Below the pieces are notes generated by a model that was not told the origin of the DNA, ran no database searches, and saw only the letters and a program-made list of their open reading frames with translations. A program made the position numbers and the translations under genes. Positions 6,138-14,311 of a stretch of DNA of 32,138 bases are shown here, piece by piece. Source of the stretch: a virus; the IMG/VR virus record IMGVR_UViG_3300005913_001977, positions 1 to 32,138 of that record. One strand, 5' to 3'. Each line of letters begins with the position of its first letter. Within the stretch, counting starts at the first letter, position 1.

Positions 6138-6691
6138 TATAATACGTCTGCTGGTTCTTCAATGACTCTGCCTGCATCTGCGGCCTTATTGTAATAGTCA
6201 TTGAATTTTTGTATATTTTTTGGTTGTTTAACTTTATACAGTCTTGTAGCGGGGTCACGTTGAACTTGTCCACGCAAGCCTTTTGGTAACTTATTTAAAT
6301 ACCAGCCGTCTTTTCTTACAATAATATTAACATCGTCGGCTCTGTATAGCGGATGGTCAAATCTATATTGAGTAGTATCGTCTAGTGTAGAATTAAGATC
6401 AAAGTTAGCACCAGTTTGTACGGGTTGGTCTGCAGGTGTCGTTGGAGCAATAAGTGCGTTTAATTGTTGTTGTACTTCTTTACTTGCAGGACTATATCCT
6501 CCAGGACCTTTTACACCCCATTGCTGTCCTAACCATCGATAGGTATTGCCTTTGTATTCAAAATCTCTAGAACCTGTTTGTGTAGGTATTTCTGCATTAG
6601 ACGCCATAGCGTTGGGTGCTAATGCTTGTCCAATCCCTTTAGCCAGTCCTTTAAATATTCCAGCCTCGGACATTACTTCTTTAATCTTCAT
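6137..6691 (-). CDS. Unknown late protein, 184 aa
   Basis: 184 aa, starting MKIKEVMSEAGIFKGLAKGIG, an amphipathic N-terminal helix. Residues 40-60 form an aromatic patch (FEYKGNTYRWLGQQWGVKG). A Pro/Thr/Gln-rich linker follows (75-95). The C-terminal part is a compact alpha/beta domain (DVNIIVRKDGWYLNKLPKG) ending in a helix. No family recognised. It overlaps the upstream 82-aa gene by 11 nt and the downstream putative nucleotidyltransferase gene by one base (TAATG), so it belongs to the same late operon. Confidence 0.75.
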   Translation of the reverse strand: MKIKEVMSEAGIFKGLAKGIGQALAPNAMASNAEIPTQTGSRDFEYKGNTYRWLGQQWGVKGPGGYSPASKEVQQQLNALIAPTTPADQPVQTGANFDLNSTLDDTTQYRFDHPLYRADDVNIIVRKDGWYLNKLPKGLRGQVQRDPATRLYKVKQPKNIQKFNDYYNKAADAGRVIEEPADVL

Positions 6692-6929
6692 CTTTTAGTT
6701 TCCTTATGCCTCTGGAGAATTTTGATGGGTCTTGACCTTTGATCGCATTTAAGAAACGATTTTCTAGTTTGGTCGCAGTTTCATTGTCGTAGTTTTCGTG
6801 GATATGCTGTATGATGTTGATGGCACTTTTGATCACATTGCTAGCACGACTTTCTAGGAGATTTTCCTTGTCCTTGTGTATTAGTAGTTCGTCAAGCTCT
6901 GTTAATATACTACGGGTACGTTTTTGCAC
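6681..6929 (-). CDS. Small helical phage protein, 82 aa
   Basis: 82 aa from a GTG start; the GTG is preceded by TTGGAG, 9 nt upstream. It is all-helical and basic (MQKRTRSILTELDELLIHKD), and resembles small conserved proteins of marine T4-like phages. It is the first gene of a four-gene coupled operon running to 4357. Upstream are a late box (6950-6957) and a weaker sigma70-like promoter (6984-7012). Confidence 0.75.
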   Translation of the reverse strand: MQKRTRSILTELDELLIHKDKENLLESRASNVIKSAINIIQHIHENYDNETATKLENRFLNAIKGQDPSKFSRGIRKLKDED

Positions 6930-6949
6930 GGTCTCACTCCAATTTAGTA

Positions 6950-6957
6950 TATTTATG
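6950..6957 (-). promoter_or_regulatory. T4-type late promoter box
   Basis: CATAAATA (7 of 8) on minus, 20 nt upstream of the GTG start at 6929. Confidence 0.55.
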
Positions 6958-6983
6958 CTTGTCTATACTGATTTATTTCTTTA

Positions 6984-7012
6984 ATTATAGCATGAACTAA
7001 ATATGATTACAA
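6984..7012 (-). promoter_or_regulatory. Sigma70-like promoter
   Basis: On minus: -35 TTGTAA (7007-7012), 17-nt spacer, -10 TATAAT (6984-6989) with a TGC extension just before it. It sits inside the 5' end of the divergent radical SAM gene, so the two could interfere. Confidence 0.5.
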
Positions 7013-8046
7013 TGAATAATTATTTTTGCGTATTACCTTTTTACAGTAAAGAACATTTCAACAACATCACCACACCCTGTTGTTTGCTACCTTTTGATGT
7101 AGATCTAGAACAAGTTAAACAGGACATGCTCGATGGTAAACGTGCACCAGCATGTCAAAAATGTTGGGCACTAGAAGATCAAAATATTAAAAGTGATAGA
7201 CAAATTAAAAACGAATCGTTTGACTTCTATGCTGATAAAGATATACAACAAATAGAAGATGCATGTCAAAAAGGAGAGTACAGCACACAAATCGTTAAAT
7301 TAGGAATCTCAAATCTTTGTAACAGTACCTGTGTAACTTGTGGTAGCATAGCCAGTAGTGCGTGGGCTACATTACGAAAACAAAAAACATTTCAGATTTT
7401 ACCTGATAATAAGATCAATGGCATTGATTACAAAAATCTAATAATGTTATCTTTTGTTGGTGGTGAGCCTCTGATGGAGAATAAAAACTTTTGGATATTA
7501 GAGCAACTAATAGAACATAACAATACCAATTGTTTTATAAGTGTAATTACTAACAGCAGTATAGAGTTAAGTTCAAAGCAAAAAGATATATTATCAAAAT
7601 TTACAAATGTAAATGTTTGTCTTAGTATAGATGGAGTAGGAAAACGTTTTGAATATATGAGGTATCCTCTGAAATGGGATATCCTCTTAGAGAATATTAA
7701 ATTATTCAAACAGTTAAACTTTATGCTCAGTGTTAGTTATGTTGTTAGTAATGTAAATGCTATGTACTATCAAGAAACCATTGATTGGTTTGATAGCATG
7801 GGGCTGACACACAATCACACTATGGTGTCAGAGCCTGCATACTTTTCACCGCATGCACTTCCTATAGGTATTAAAAATAAAGTAAATGTTACTCATATAC
7901 CTAAGGTAGAAGGTGCAGACGATCTTGTACAATTCAATGCGGCAATTAAAGAATTACGAATACAGGATCAATTAAAGAAGATTAGTATTAAAGATTATAT
8001 GCCTGAATTTTTTGATTTAATTCAGGAAACGTATCTCGCCAATTAG
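7003..8046 (+). CDS. Radical SAM enzyme, 'twitch'-type phage protein
   Basis: 347 aa, one of only two plus-strand genes. The radical SAM cluster motif is CNSTCVTC (Cys106, 110 and 113, CX3CX2C), which binds a [4Fe-4S] cluster and S-adenosylmethionine. GGEP at 153-156 is the usual SAM-binding strand motif. Upstream cysteines (C9, C26-C27, C51-x2-C54) form a Cys-rich N-terminal region such as carries an auxiliary cluster or zinc in 'twitch' and SPASM-related proteins. The substrate is unknown. ATG at 7003 or, four codons on, at 7012 could be the start; neither has a clear Shine-Dalgarno sequence. It is AT-rich, isolated between operons and on the opposite strand, which fits independent acquisition. 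An Fe-S scaffold gene (iscU) lies at the window start. Confidence 0.88.
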   Translation: MITMNNYFCVLPFYSKEHFNNITTPCCLLPFDVDLEQVKQDMLDGKRAPACQKCWALEDQNIKSDRQIKNESFDFYADKDIQQIEDACQKGEYSTQIVKLGISNLCNSTCVTCGSIASSAWATLRKQKTFQILPDNKINGIDYKNLIMLSFVGGEPLMENKNFWILEQLIEHNNTNCFISVITNSSIELSSKQKDILSKFTNVNVCLSIDGVGKRFEYMRYPLKWDILLENIKLFKQLNFMLSVSYVVSNVNAMYYQETIDWFDSMGLTHNHTMVSEPAYFSPHALPIGIKNKVNVTHIPKVEGADDLVQFNAAIKELRIQDQLKKISIKDYMPEFFDLIQETYLAN

Positions 8047-8109
8047 TGCCTCGTCTTTGATCTAGATTATCTAAGTATTCTACAATTTCCCCCAATCAGT
8101 GTTACTAGT

Positions 8110-8132
8110 AGCAGATGTTATTCTGCTTTCTT
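8110..8132 (+). terminator. Possible weak terminator of the radical SAM gene
   Basis: AGCAGA-N6-TCTGCT followed by TTCTT on plus, about 63 nt after the radical SAM stop and overlapping the helicase stop codon on the other strand. Stem 6 bp, T-run interrupted; a modest candidate. Confidence 0.35.
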
Positions 8133-9509
8133 AAGGCCAGCCAGCATATTCTTCAACTTGCTAGAGTCTACTTGGGCATTTACTTTTGCTGTATCTTCTT
8201 GTGATGGTGTTACATTTGATTGGCTTTTGATCTGACCCATAATGTTTGATCCAGTTCTCTGTCGTCCACTTTCTTGTGCTTCTTCACCTGGATCTGTAAT
8301 ACGTAGACTGTCTAAGTTAAACTCTAGATCAACTTTCATACCCACCCCACTACTTGAACGTGTTTTCATTAACTGTATCTGATATCTTCCACGTTCTCGC
8401 ATTGCACGACTTGTAAATATACCAAACACATTATCAGCAGTATTAATTTTACTCAACCCACCTGCAATGTGACTGTGATCAAACTCTACTTCTTCTACTG
8501 CTCCACGATTCAACTGTGAAGCTGTAATCATTAGCATGTTAAGTTCTTTTGCTAGGTTACGTAATTCTTCACTCACATACTTGTCTTTAACAAACAAATC
8601 ATTTGGGCTTACTTTAGCACTTACTGGCATGACCAAATCTAAATAGTCAACCATGATAAAGTCAATTTTCATTCCTGTTTGTACCTGCAATTCTTTCAAA
8701 TAACTTCTGATTTGATTGACATTACTCTGTGCTGGCATGTATTTGATACGTAACTTGCCTGACTTCTTCCCAACCATTTTAACTTTCATTTCCACTGTGT
8801 CTAGGTCCCTAAACACTTCTTTGGTTGAACAGTTTGCTACCATACTGTCCATACGCATAGCACACAAGCCCTCACTCAATTCCAATGTCAAGAACACACC
8901 ATTAAGTCCTTGCGTAACCCAATTGATTGCTATGTTCTGCATGAATAAACTTTTACCTGAACCCGAGCCACCTGCAAAGATGTTTAGTTCACCTCTGTTC
9001 ATGCCGCCAAACAATCTTTTATCTAGGGTAGGCCATCCTGTTGATACCTGTCCGTTATTATCTTTGATCGCTAACAGTCTTGCTCTAGGGTCTTCAAAGT
9101 AATCTGTACCCATGTCTTTGGTAAGTGATATCTGTACCGCATCTTTAATTAATTTTTCTACTGGATCATACTCACCTTTTTCTAACAAGTCTGCTGACTT
9201 TAAGATCGCACGCTCTAGTTCTTTCTGACGTGTAAATCCTTCAAACTCAATCATGAACCAATCATAATGGTCTTCAGTTAGATCTTTGATTGGCTTTAGG
9301 TCTACCTTAGTTACTGCTAACACCTGTTCAGGGGTTGGAAGTGTCTTGTGCTTGTCAGCATGATCCATCAAGAACTTGGCCGCTTCTTTTAGGTTGCGAT
9401 CAAAGTTTTCTGGATTGTAGATGTTCTGCACACGCACAAAGCTCTGTGCATCCTGCATCATCATTTCAAGAAATAGTTTCTGTAGTTCTGGTGTGTATTC
9501 TTTTGACAT
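8118..9509 (-). CDS. 41: Replicative DNA helicase, DnaB family (T4 gp41-like)
   Basis: 463 aa, close to T4 gp41 (475 aa). It should form the hexameric 5'-3' helicase that moves on the lagging strand with the primase. Residues 1-130 are the helical N-terminal domain. The RecA-like core has Walker A GGSGSGKS (180-187), Walker B IMVDYLDL (D288), the sensor ASQLNR (330-335), and the KTRSSSGVG segment (382-390) where the arginine finger lies in this family. The last 60 residues are polar and probably flexible. It lies 6 nt after the primase stop (9516), as gp61-gp41 partners often do. The ATG has no Shine-Dalgarno sequence, and a -10-like TATAAT ends 9 nt upstream. Confidence 0.93.
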   Translation of the reverse strand: MSKEYTPELQKLFLEMMMQDAQSFVRVQNIYNPENFDRNLKEAAKFLMDHADKHKTLPTPEQVLAVTKVDLKPIKDLTEDHYDWFMIEFEGFTRQKELERAILKSADLLEKGEYDPVEKLIKDAVQISLTKDMGTDYFEDPRARLLAIKDNNGQVSTGWPTLDKRLFGGMNRGELNIFAGGSGSGKSLFMQNIAINWVTQGLNGVFLTLELSEGLCAMRMDSMVANCSTKEVFRDLDTVEMKVKMVGKKSGKLRIKYMPAQSNVNQIRSYLKELQVQTGMKIDFIMVDYLDLVMPVSAKVSPNDLFVKDKYVSEELRNLAKELNMLMITASQLNRGAVEEVEFDHSHIAGGLSKINTADNVFGIFTSRAMRERGRYQIQLMKTRSSSGVGMKVDLEFNLDSLRITDPGEEAQESGRQRTGSNIMGQIKSQSNVTPSQEDTAKVNAQVDSSKLKNMLAGLKKAE

Positions 9510-9515
9510 ATATAA

Positions 9516-10502
9516 TTAATTATACAACTTTTTCCTCATAAGTTCAATCTTGAGCTTACTTGTTTCTTTAGCGTCAATGATTGATTTAAGCACAAACAGT
9601 TTGCCATACGTCTGTACTGCTTCATTGATATCTTTACAGGTCTCCTGCCATACAGGAAAACTAGCGCTCCATCCGTACTCCTGTGCGTCTTGTAACAGTT
9701 TACTACCACTACGGTCTTGATCTGCCACCACTATAACTTCTCTGCCCAAACTTTCAATCATGTCTGCTTGTTGTTCTGATATTTGATTGTGCATGACTGC
9801 AACTCCGTCAACGCTCATGGCATCAAATGGTCCTTCACATACTATAACAAACTTCCAATCCTGTTCCTGTTTATTGAGATTAAACACGTAACCAGTGTCA
9901 AATTGATTCCAATATTTTGGTTTTACTGTGTCATCTATAGCACGTCCTACATAACCTATTAGATCATGTTGCCAATAACAAGGTATGATCACTCGTTTAT
10001 GTAGATTATATGCAGAGTCTTCTGTCACATAAAAATCATACTTATCTAAATCAATCTTTCGATTGTAGCAGTACTCCAAGGCTGGGTGTGCTACCGTTAG
10101 GTCTTTAAATCTCACGGCGTTCTTTGGCAGTGGCTTGGCCGTGAACTCGATCTTTTCTTCTTCCGCTTTGACTTCTTCTGGTGCTACTAATTCTCTGATA
10201 CGTATGGCTTCAATGACCAATCGTTTGATCTCATTTGGGTCTGCACCAAACCATGCGAGCAGTTTGCGGAATTTGTACGTTAAATGTCTGCCAGGTTGAT
10301 AGCTGGCTTTGAAGTTACAATTAAAACAGTGGTATGATACTGAGCCGTCAGTGTTGTTTGCTATACCACCTCTACCACGCCTGTCAGGAGTTTCCCCATT
10401 GTGTTCACAGCAGACAGCATTAAAACTTGTCCATCCACTGGCACTGGTCTTCTTCTTACTAGGTAAGATTAACTTTACATAATCTTGTACGGTATTGAGC
10501 AT
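9516..10502 (-). CDS. 61: DNA primase (T4 gp61-like)
   Basis: 328 aa, close to T4 gp61 (342 aa). It synthesises RNA primers for lagging-strand replication with the gp41 helicase. The N-terminal zinc ribbon is CCEH (31-34) plus CFNC (59-62). A Toprim domain follows: VCEGPFDAM (Glu223), VVADQDRSG (Asp261 and Asp263, metal-binding) and CKDINEAV. Residues about 70-125 are a charged linker. The conserved opening (MLNTVQDYVKLILPSKKK) starts at this ATG, so the start is secure. There is no Shine-Dalgarno sequence, and a sigma70-like -10 box lies 7 nt upstream. Confidence 0.92.
   Translation of the reverse strand: MLNTVQDYVKLILPSKKKTSASGWTSFNAVCCEHNGETPDRRGRGGIANNTDGSVSYHCFNCNFKASYQPGRHLTYKFRKLLAWFGADPNEIKRLVIEAIRIRELVAPEEVKAEEEKIEFTAKPLPKNAVRFKDLTVAHPALEYCYNRKIDLDKYDFYVTEDSAYNLHKRVIIPCYWQHDLIGYVGRAIDDTVKPKYWNQFDTGYVFNLNKQEQDWKFVIVCEGPFDAMSVDGVAVMHNQISEQQADMIESLGREVIVVADQDRSGSKLLQDAQEYGWSASFPVWQETCKDINEAVQTYGKLFVLKSIIDAKETSKLKIELMRKKLYN
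9519..9547 (-). promoter_or_regulatory. Sigma70-like promoter of the helicase, near-leaderless
   Basis: On minus: -35 TTGAAC (9542-9547), 17 nt, -10 TATAAT (9519-9524). The -10 box ends 9 nt before the helicase ATG, so the predicted leader is about 2 nt. It lies within the end of the primase gene. Confidence 0.5.
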
Positions 10503-10509
10503 ATACTAT

Positions 10510-10538
10510 ATTATACACTCATTTTTGGAGGAAATCAA
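10510..10538 (-). promoter_or_regulatory. Sigma70-like promoter of the primase, near-leaderless
   Basis: On minus: -35 TTGATT (10533-10538), 17 nt, -10 TATAAT (10510-10515), 7 nt before the primase ATG. The start site would coincide with the start codon. Confidence 0.6.
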
Positions 10539-10549
10539 TGATTTTTAGC

Positions 10550-11293
10550 TTATAACCCGTAGATTGATTTGGCGTTGTTGTAGTTTGAAGTAACTTCTGC
10601 ACCGCTTAGGGCACGATCATAGACACGAATAATACCCATTCGTCCATTAAAGTATGTGCCGTCACCCATATTGGTTGCGGCTCCTGCACCCCATAATAGA
10701 TGATGTGCTGTTAGGCTATCATCATGTGGCGAACTATATGTTATGGTTGCACTTGCAACCTCTGCGCCGTTGATATAACCTTTGAGTGTAGTAGCATCAT
10801 AGGTAATAACCATGTGATACCATGTGTTGTAACTCAATGCTGAGCCTGTGTCTTTTATGATGCCTGCACCGCCCCAAAGTCCAAAGTTAGGAACAGGACT
10901 TCCTGCACCAACAAACTCTAACGCACTAAAGAAATAGGTTAGTCCTGGTGTTGGTGTGCCAGCTATTTGTAGCACAACACCTGCGGCTGTTGGATATACC
11001 CATGCTCCTGCTGAAAATGTATCTGGATTGCCTATGTCGCTGTATAAGTTTGGTGAGCGGATATAATCGTTTGTGCCATCTAAAGAAAAATAACTGCTGT
11101 TGGTATAAGTTGCCCCAACAATGGTTCCATCGTTGCTGTTTCCTGACAAATCACTGAATGTTGAACCTGTTCCTGAATAGCTTAGAGAGTTTGCTGGATC
11201 ATAATATGCTACCAAACCAGAACTTACAAAGTCTGGCGGTGTGTATCCAAATTCTGCAACATTGTTAGCCACCATTTGCATGATACCTGTCAT
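10550..11293 (-). CDS. LamG/concanavalin-like jelly-roll protein, probable fibre tip or adhesin
   Basis: 247 aa. After a short N-terminus, from about residue 24 the sequence follows the LamG-like (laminin G / concanavalin A-like) fold: GLVAYYDPANSLSY, then DLSGNSNDGTIVGATY, FSLDGTNDYI, FSAGAWVYPT, WYHMVITYDATTLKGYINGA, and the terminal GRMGIIRVYDRALSGAE strand. This fold typically binds carbohydrate. The gene is coupled to the upstream 704-aa fibre gene (TAATG at 11293), so the products are probably assembled together, with this one as a receptor-binding or decorating part. Conserved LamG elements are clear; the ligand is unknown. Confidence 0.85.
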   Translation of the reverse strand: MTGIMQMVANNVAEFGYTPPDFVSSGLVAYYDPANSLSYSGTGSTFSDLSGNSNDGTIVGATYTNSSYFSLDGTNDYIRSPNLYSDIGNPDTFSAGAWVYPTAAGVVLQIAGTPTPGLTYFFSALEFVGAGSPVPNFGLWGGAGIIKDTGSALSYNTWYHMVITYDATTLKGYINGAEVASATITYSSPHDDSLTAHHLLWGAGAATNMGDGTYFNGRMGIIRVYDRALSGAEVTSNYNNAKSIYGL

Positions 11294-13407
11294 TAAACTA
11301 TTCCATTACCGTTAATAAACCAAGCGTCTGTTGCTACTTTCATTAGAGTAGCCATACCATATGTGGTGATTGTTCTTGTGCTAGTTGTTGCGTTGCCTGC
11401 TAGGTACATTGATACTTCAACTTCTAGTGCCAAGGTTACGTTACCAGTCCCTTTGTTCACTATGCTTATGGCAGTACCTGTTGGGAATGCCACGTTGGCG
11501 TTGCTTGGCACCGTCAACGTCGTTGGTGCTGTGCTCGTTGAGTAATAGTGTTTACCAGAGTCAGTTAATGCAATAGTAACGTTACCTGCTGTAACTTGTG
11601 GAATATTTTTATATCCAATTGCGTATCCGTTTACTGTAGATTGTATGTTTCCTTGATATGTCGCAAGATTAACATTTGAATAATGAGATTGGCTGGCAAC
11701 ATAACCAACCATGCCAATATTAGCTGTAGTGACTGCGTTATCAGTATAACCTATTTGTCCAATGTTAGCAGTGGTGGTTGAGTTATCTACATATCCAATC
11801 ATACCAATGTTGGCAGTGTTTACTCTTGATGTAATAACACTGTCTTGTACTGTGTTGGCAAAATCAACATAACCAGTCATACCAATGTTAGCAGTGTTTA
11901 CCGCATTTGTTGTATACCCTTGTACTGCTACGTTAACAGCATAAGATGTTAATTGACTATCAACATACCCTACCACTCCCGTATTAGCAGTTGTTACTTC
12001 ATTACCTATGTATCCAATAATGCCAATATTGGCTGTAGTGACTGCGTTATTAGTATAACCTATTTGTCCAATGTTGGCTGTTGTAGTTGAGTTATCTACA
12101 TAACCGACCATACCAATGTTTGCATTTGTAATTGCTGTAGTAAGGTTAGTTGCTATGTTAGCGTCATCGTTTATTGCCGCAGATAATTCGACCAAAGTGT
12201 TTAATGCGTCGGGGGCGGCACCTATTAGTGCAGTAATTCCGTTGTCAACGTAGCCTTTCATACCCACATTGGCCTGTGTAACTGTCTCGTTGGTAAATCC
12301 TATCTGTCCAATGTTGGCAGTGGTTACTTGTTGTCCGACATAGCCAATCATGCCAATGTTGGCAGTGGTGATTGAGTTATCTGTATACCCCACAACACCA
12401 GTGTTTGCTTGGGTAATCACACTAGCCTGGACACTATTAGCAAAATCAACGTAGCCAGTCATACCAACGTTGGCAGTTGTGGTTGAGTTATCAACGTAGC
12501 CAACCATACCAATGTTAGCTGTTGTAACTGCGTTATCAGTATAACCTATTTGTCCAATGTTTGCTGTTGTAGTTGAGTTATCTACATAACCGACCATACC
12601 AACGTTGGCAGTTGTGGTTGAGTTATCAACGTAGCCAACCATACCAATGTTAGCTGTTGTAACTGCGTTATCAACATACCCCACAACACCAGTGTTTGCT
12701 TGAGTGATTACACTAGCCTGTACAGTATTAGCAAAATCAACATAGCCAGTCATGCCAACGTTGGCAGTGGTGGTTGAGTTGTCTACATACCCAATCATAC
12801 CAATATTGGAGGCAGTTAAAATTTCTGATTGTATAGTATTTGCAAAAGCCCATGCAGTGTTACCTGCTAGCATCTGTTCTGATTGTATTGTGTTTGCAAA
12901 AGCCCATGCAGTGTTGGCAGCCACTATCTGTTCTGATTGTATTGTGTTTGCAAAAGCCCATGCAGTGTTGGCAGCCACTATCTGTTCTGATTGTATAGTA
13001 TTTGCAAAAGCCAAAGCCGCATTACCTGCTAGCATTTGTTCAGTCTGTATTGTGTTGCCTAAATTAATAGTGTTATTCAATGTCACAAACACATTAGCAT
13101 CATCATTGATAGAATCTGCTATCTCACCCAGGGTGTCTAATATGCCAGGGGCTGACCCAACCAATGCGGCAATGTTTGCTGATATCGAATAGTCAACATA
13201 TCCTCGCATGCCCACATTGGCCTGCGTGATGTTGCCGGTGATCACTGCGGCGTTAGGTAATAACAATCCTCCAGCAGTAAGACCATCCTGTATCCTTATA
13301 GAGTCTGATGTGGTGTCGATAGTTATCTCACCCACCGGTCCAATATATGTTGAACTTACTGTGGCATTGCCACGCTTGTGTAATATCTGTACGTTAGCCA
13401 CGGCCAT
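11293..13407 (-). CDS. Repeat-built tail fibre protein
   Basis: 704 aa. Residues 5-60 (LHKRGNATVSSTYIGPVGE, then ITIDTTSDSIRIQDG) match the phage tail-fibre N-terminal module in which a beta unit precedes an 'xIRIGDG'-type turn, as in Mtd-type and collar-type fibres. Residues about 110-195 hold four 18-aa repeats (AFANTIQSEQIVAANTAW). Residues about 195-600 hold roughly 22 repeats of 15 aa (consensus TANIGMVGYVDNSTT), in places broken by longer linkers. The C-terminal 100 residues are a non-repetitive beta domain (AVTLTD/VPSNANVAFPTG region) resembling fibre C-terminal caps. The periodicity suggests a long trimeric shaft. Coupled by TAATG to the genes on both sides. The receptor is unknown. 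Confidence 0.87.
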   Translation of the reverse strand: MAVANVQILHKRGNATVSSTYIGPVGEITIDTTSDSIRIQDGLTAGGLLLPNAAVITGNITQANVGMRGYVDYSISANIAALVGSAPGILDTLGEIADSINDDANVFVTLNNTINLGNTIQTEQMLAGNAALAFANTIQSEQIVAANTAWAFANTIQSEQIVAANTAWAFANTIQSEQMLAGNTAWAFANTIQSEILTASNIGMIGYVDNSTTTANVGMTGYVDFANTVQASVITQANTGVVGYVDNAVTTANIGMVGYVDNSTTTANVGMVGYVDNSTTTANIGQIGYTDNAVTTANIGMVGYVDNSTTTANVGMTGYVDFANSVQASVITQANTGVVGYTDNSITTANIGMIGYVGQQVTTANIGQIGFTNETVTQANVGMKGYVDNGITALIGAAPDALNTLVELSAAINDDANIATNLTTAITNANIGMVGYVDNSTTTANIGQIGYTNNAVTTANIGIIGYIGNEVTTANTGVVGYVDSQLTSYAVNVAVQGYTTNAVNTANIGMTGYVDFANTVQDSVITSRVNTANIGMIGYVDNSTTTANIGQIGYTDNAVTTANIGMVGYVASQSHYSNVNLATYQGNIQSTVNGYAIGYKNIPQVTAGNVTIALTDSGKHYYSTSTAPTTLTVPSNANVAFPTGTAISIVNKGTGNVTLALEVEVSMYLAGNATTSTRTITTYGMATLMKVATDAWFINGNGIV
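11690..12823 (-). repeat. 45-nt coding repeats (15-aa fibre repeats)
   Basis: About 22 imperfect copies of a 45-nt unit encode the TANIGMVGYVDNSTT repeat. Some copies are near-identical in DNA (for example around 12480-12530 and 12600-12650), which points to recent duplication and makes the region prone to length change and misassembly. Confidence 0.85.
12824..13039 (-). repeat. Four 54-nt tandem coding repeats
   Basis: Four copies of a 54-nt unit begin at 12824, 12878, 12932 and 12986 (each opens TCTGATTGTAT on plus). The two middle units are almost identical. They encode 18-aa repeats (AFANTIQSEQIVAANTAW) of the fibre shaft; a degenerate fifth copy follows at 13040. Confidence 0.88.
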
Positions 13408-13898
13408 TATATAGTTCCTCCATCGTAGGACACATTGGCCGCAAATGGTTCTGCGTTATAGTAGGCTGGGCGTATGTCCAGATCCAATGGTGCTTGGTAA
13501 TTGTCATCAAAGTACATAGGTTGTTCCACGTTGTCTATCTCTCTATTGGACTTGAACGTAATTTTGTACAATCTTGCTTCTAGGTTGCTGATTGTCAATG
13601 AATCAAACGTAAATGTGCCTCGCCCAGTTGCGGCATTGGCAAAAGTTACCGCGTAGGTGTTGACCGTAATTTTCCCTATAGGATCTTGTATCGCGGCCTG
13701 CACCGCATAGCCTGTAAGATTCACGGCCTTTTGATCTTGATTCTTAAATTCAACAACCACTGGATTGTCGATCCCTTGGTAAACTACGACTGGTCTTTGA
13801 TACACGGGTCTGTTCCTCGTTTTAATTGTGGGATCGGAATAGTCCAGAATTTGGACGGTGTGTTTATTATCATATAAATAACTTGTGATTAGGGGCAT
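13407..13898 (-). CDS. Fibre/baseplate-associated beta protein
   Basis: 163 aa from ATG at 13898 (MPLITSYLYDNKHTVQILDY). The open frame extends 17 codons further upstream, but a late box (13921-13928) lies in that stretch and an AAGGAT Shine-Dalgarno sequence sits 11 nt before this ATG, so the shorter start is preferred. The sequence is beta-rich: VVVYQGIDNPVVVEFKNQDQ, then NLTGYAVQAAIQDP and a strand series ending in DLDIRPAYYNAEP. This resembles the immunoglobulin-like BppU-type N-terminal domain seen in baseplate proteins that carry fibres. It heads the fibre operon and is coupled by TAATG to the repeat fibre. A connector role is inference. Confidence 0.78.
   Translation of the reverse strand: MPLITSYLYDNKHTVQILDYSDPTIKTRNRPVYQRPVVVYQGIDNPVVVEFKNQDQKAVNLTGYAVQAAIQDPIGKITVNTYAVTFANAATGRGTFTFDSLTISNLEARLYKITFKSNREIDNVEQPMYFDDNYQAPLDLDIRPAYYNAEPFAANVSYDGGTI
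13873..13880 (+). promoter_or_regulatory. T4-type late promoter box on plus, perfect match
   Basis: TATAAATA on plus, 57 nt before the ATG at 13937. It lies inside the 5' coding end of the minus-strand baseplate-like gene and faces the opposite late box at 13921-13928. Confidence 0.65.
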
Positions 13899-13920
13899 TT
13901 CAGTCTCGATCCTTATTGAG

Positions 13921-13928
13921 TATTTATC
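13921..13928 (-). promoter_or_regulatory. T4-type late promoter box of the fibre operon
   Basis: GATAAATA (7 of 8) on minus, 22 nt before the ATG at 13898. It heads the three-gene fibre operon (13898 to 10550). Confidence 0.62.
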
Positions 13929-13936
13929 GCAAAGAC

Positions 13937-14311
13937 ATGGAAGACACATATAAGAAACTATTAGACCAATATCCGTTCATCAGCTTCATAACCTATGGCG
14001 GCAATGATTACATTGGAATCATACAGAACTCCGATGAAATCATAACTACAATCTATGATTTTGCGGCATTAAAAACTATAGACCAGAAGACACGTTTCTT
14101 AGAAATGGCAGATCAATGGTGGTGGGAATCAAATAGATTAGTACCGATCAATGTGTTTTTGAAATCTGACTGGAGCGAGTTCCGTGCCTGCTTAAAAACA
14201 TTCAACAGCAAGGACGTGAACATAGAACACGGTCCTTACATAAGCCTAAAAGAAATCGCTAGCAAGAGAAGCAAGCGCAGGAGTATTACCTTAGTCAGGA
14301 AAGTAAGTTAA
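13937..14311 (+). CDS. Conserved small phage protein, plus strand
   Basis: 124 aa from ATG at 13937 (MEDTYKKLLDQYPFISFITY); a TTG start 21 nt upstream is possible but less likely. It resembles a small protein conserved in marine T4-like phages; function unknown. It is mixed alpha/beta with an aromatic patch (MADQWWWESNRLVPINVFLK) and a very basic C-terminus (KEIASKRSKRRSITLVRKV) that could bind nucleic acid. It has its own perfect late box (13873-13880) and no clear Shine-Dalgarno sequence. Its last 17 nt overlap the end of the convergent gene at 14295-14858. Confidence 0.8.
   Translation: MEDTYKKLLDQYPFISFITYGGNDYIGIIQNSDEIITTIYDFAALKTIDQKTRFLEMADQWWWESNRLVPINVFLKSDWSEFRACLKTFNSKDVNIEHGPYISLKEIASKRSKRRSITLVRKVS

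Noticed and set aside
6959-6987. Plus-strand sigma70 promoter for the radical SAM gene (TTGTCT upstream of TAATTA)
   Set aside because: The -10-like hexamer matches only two consensus positions; no convincing promoter for this gene was found.
12752-13192. Plus-strand repeat-containing frame of 146 aa (SICSDCIVFAKAHAVLAA)
   Set aside because: It is the antisense reading of the fibre's 54-nt repeats; the periodicity of the real gene forces an open antisense frame.
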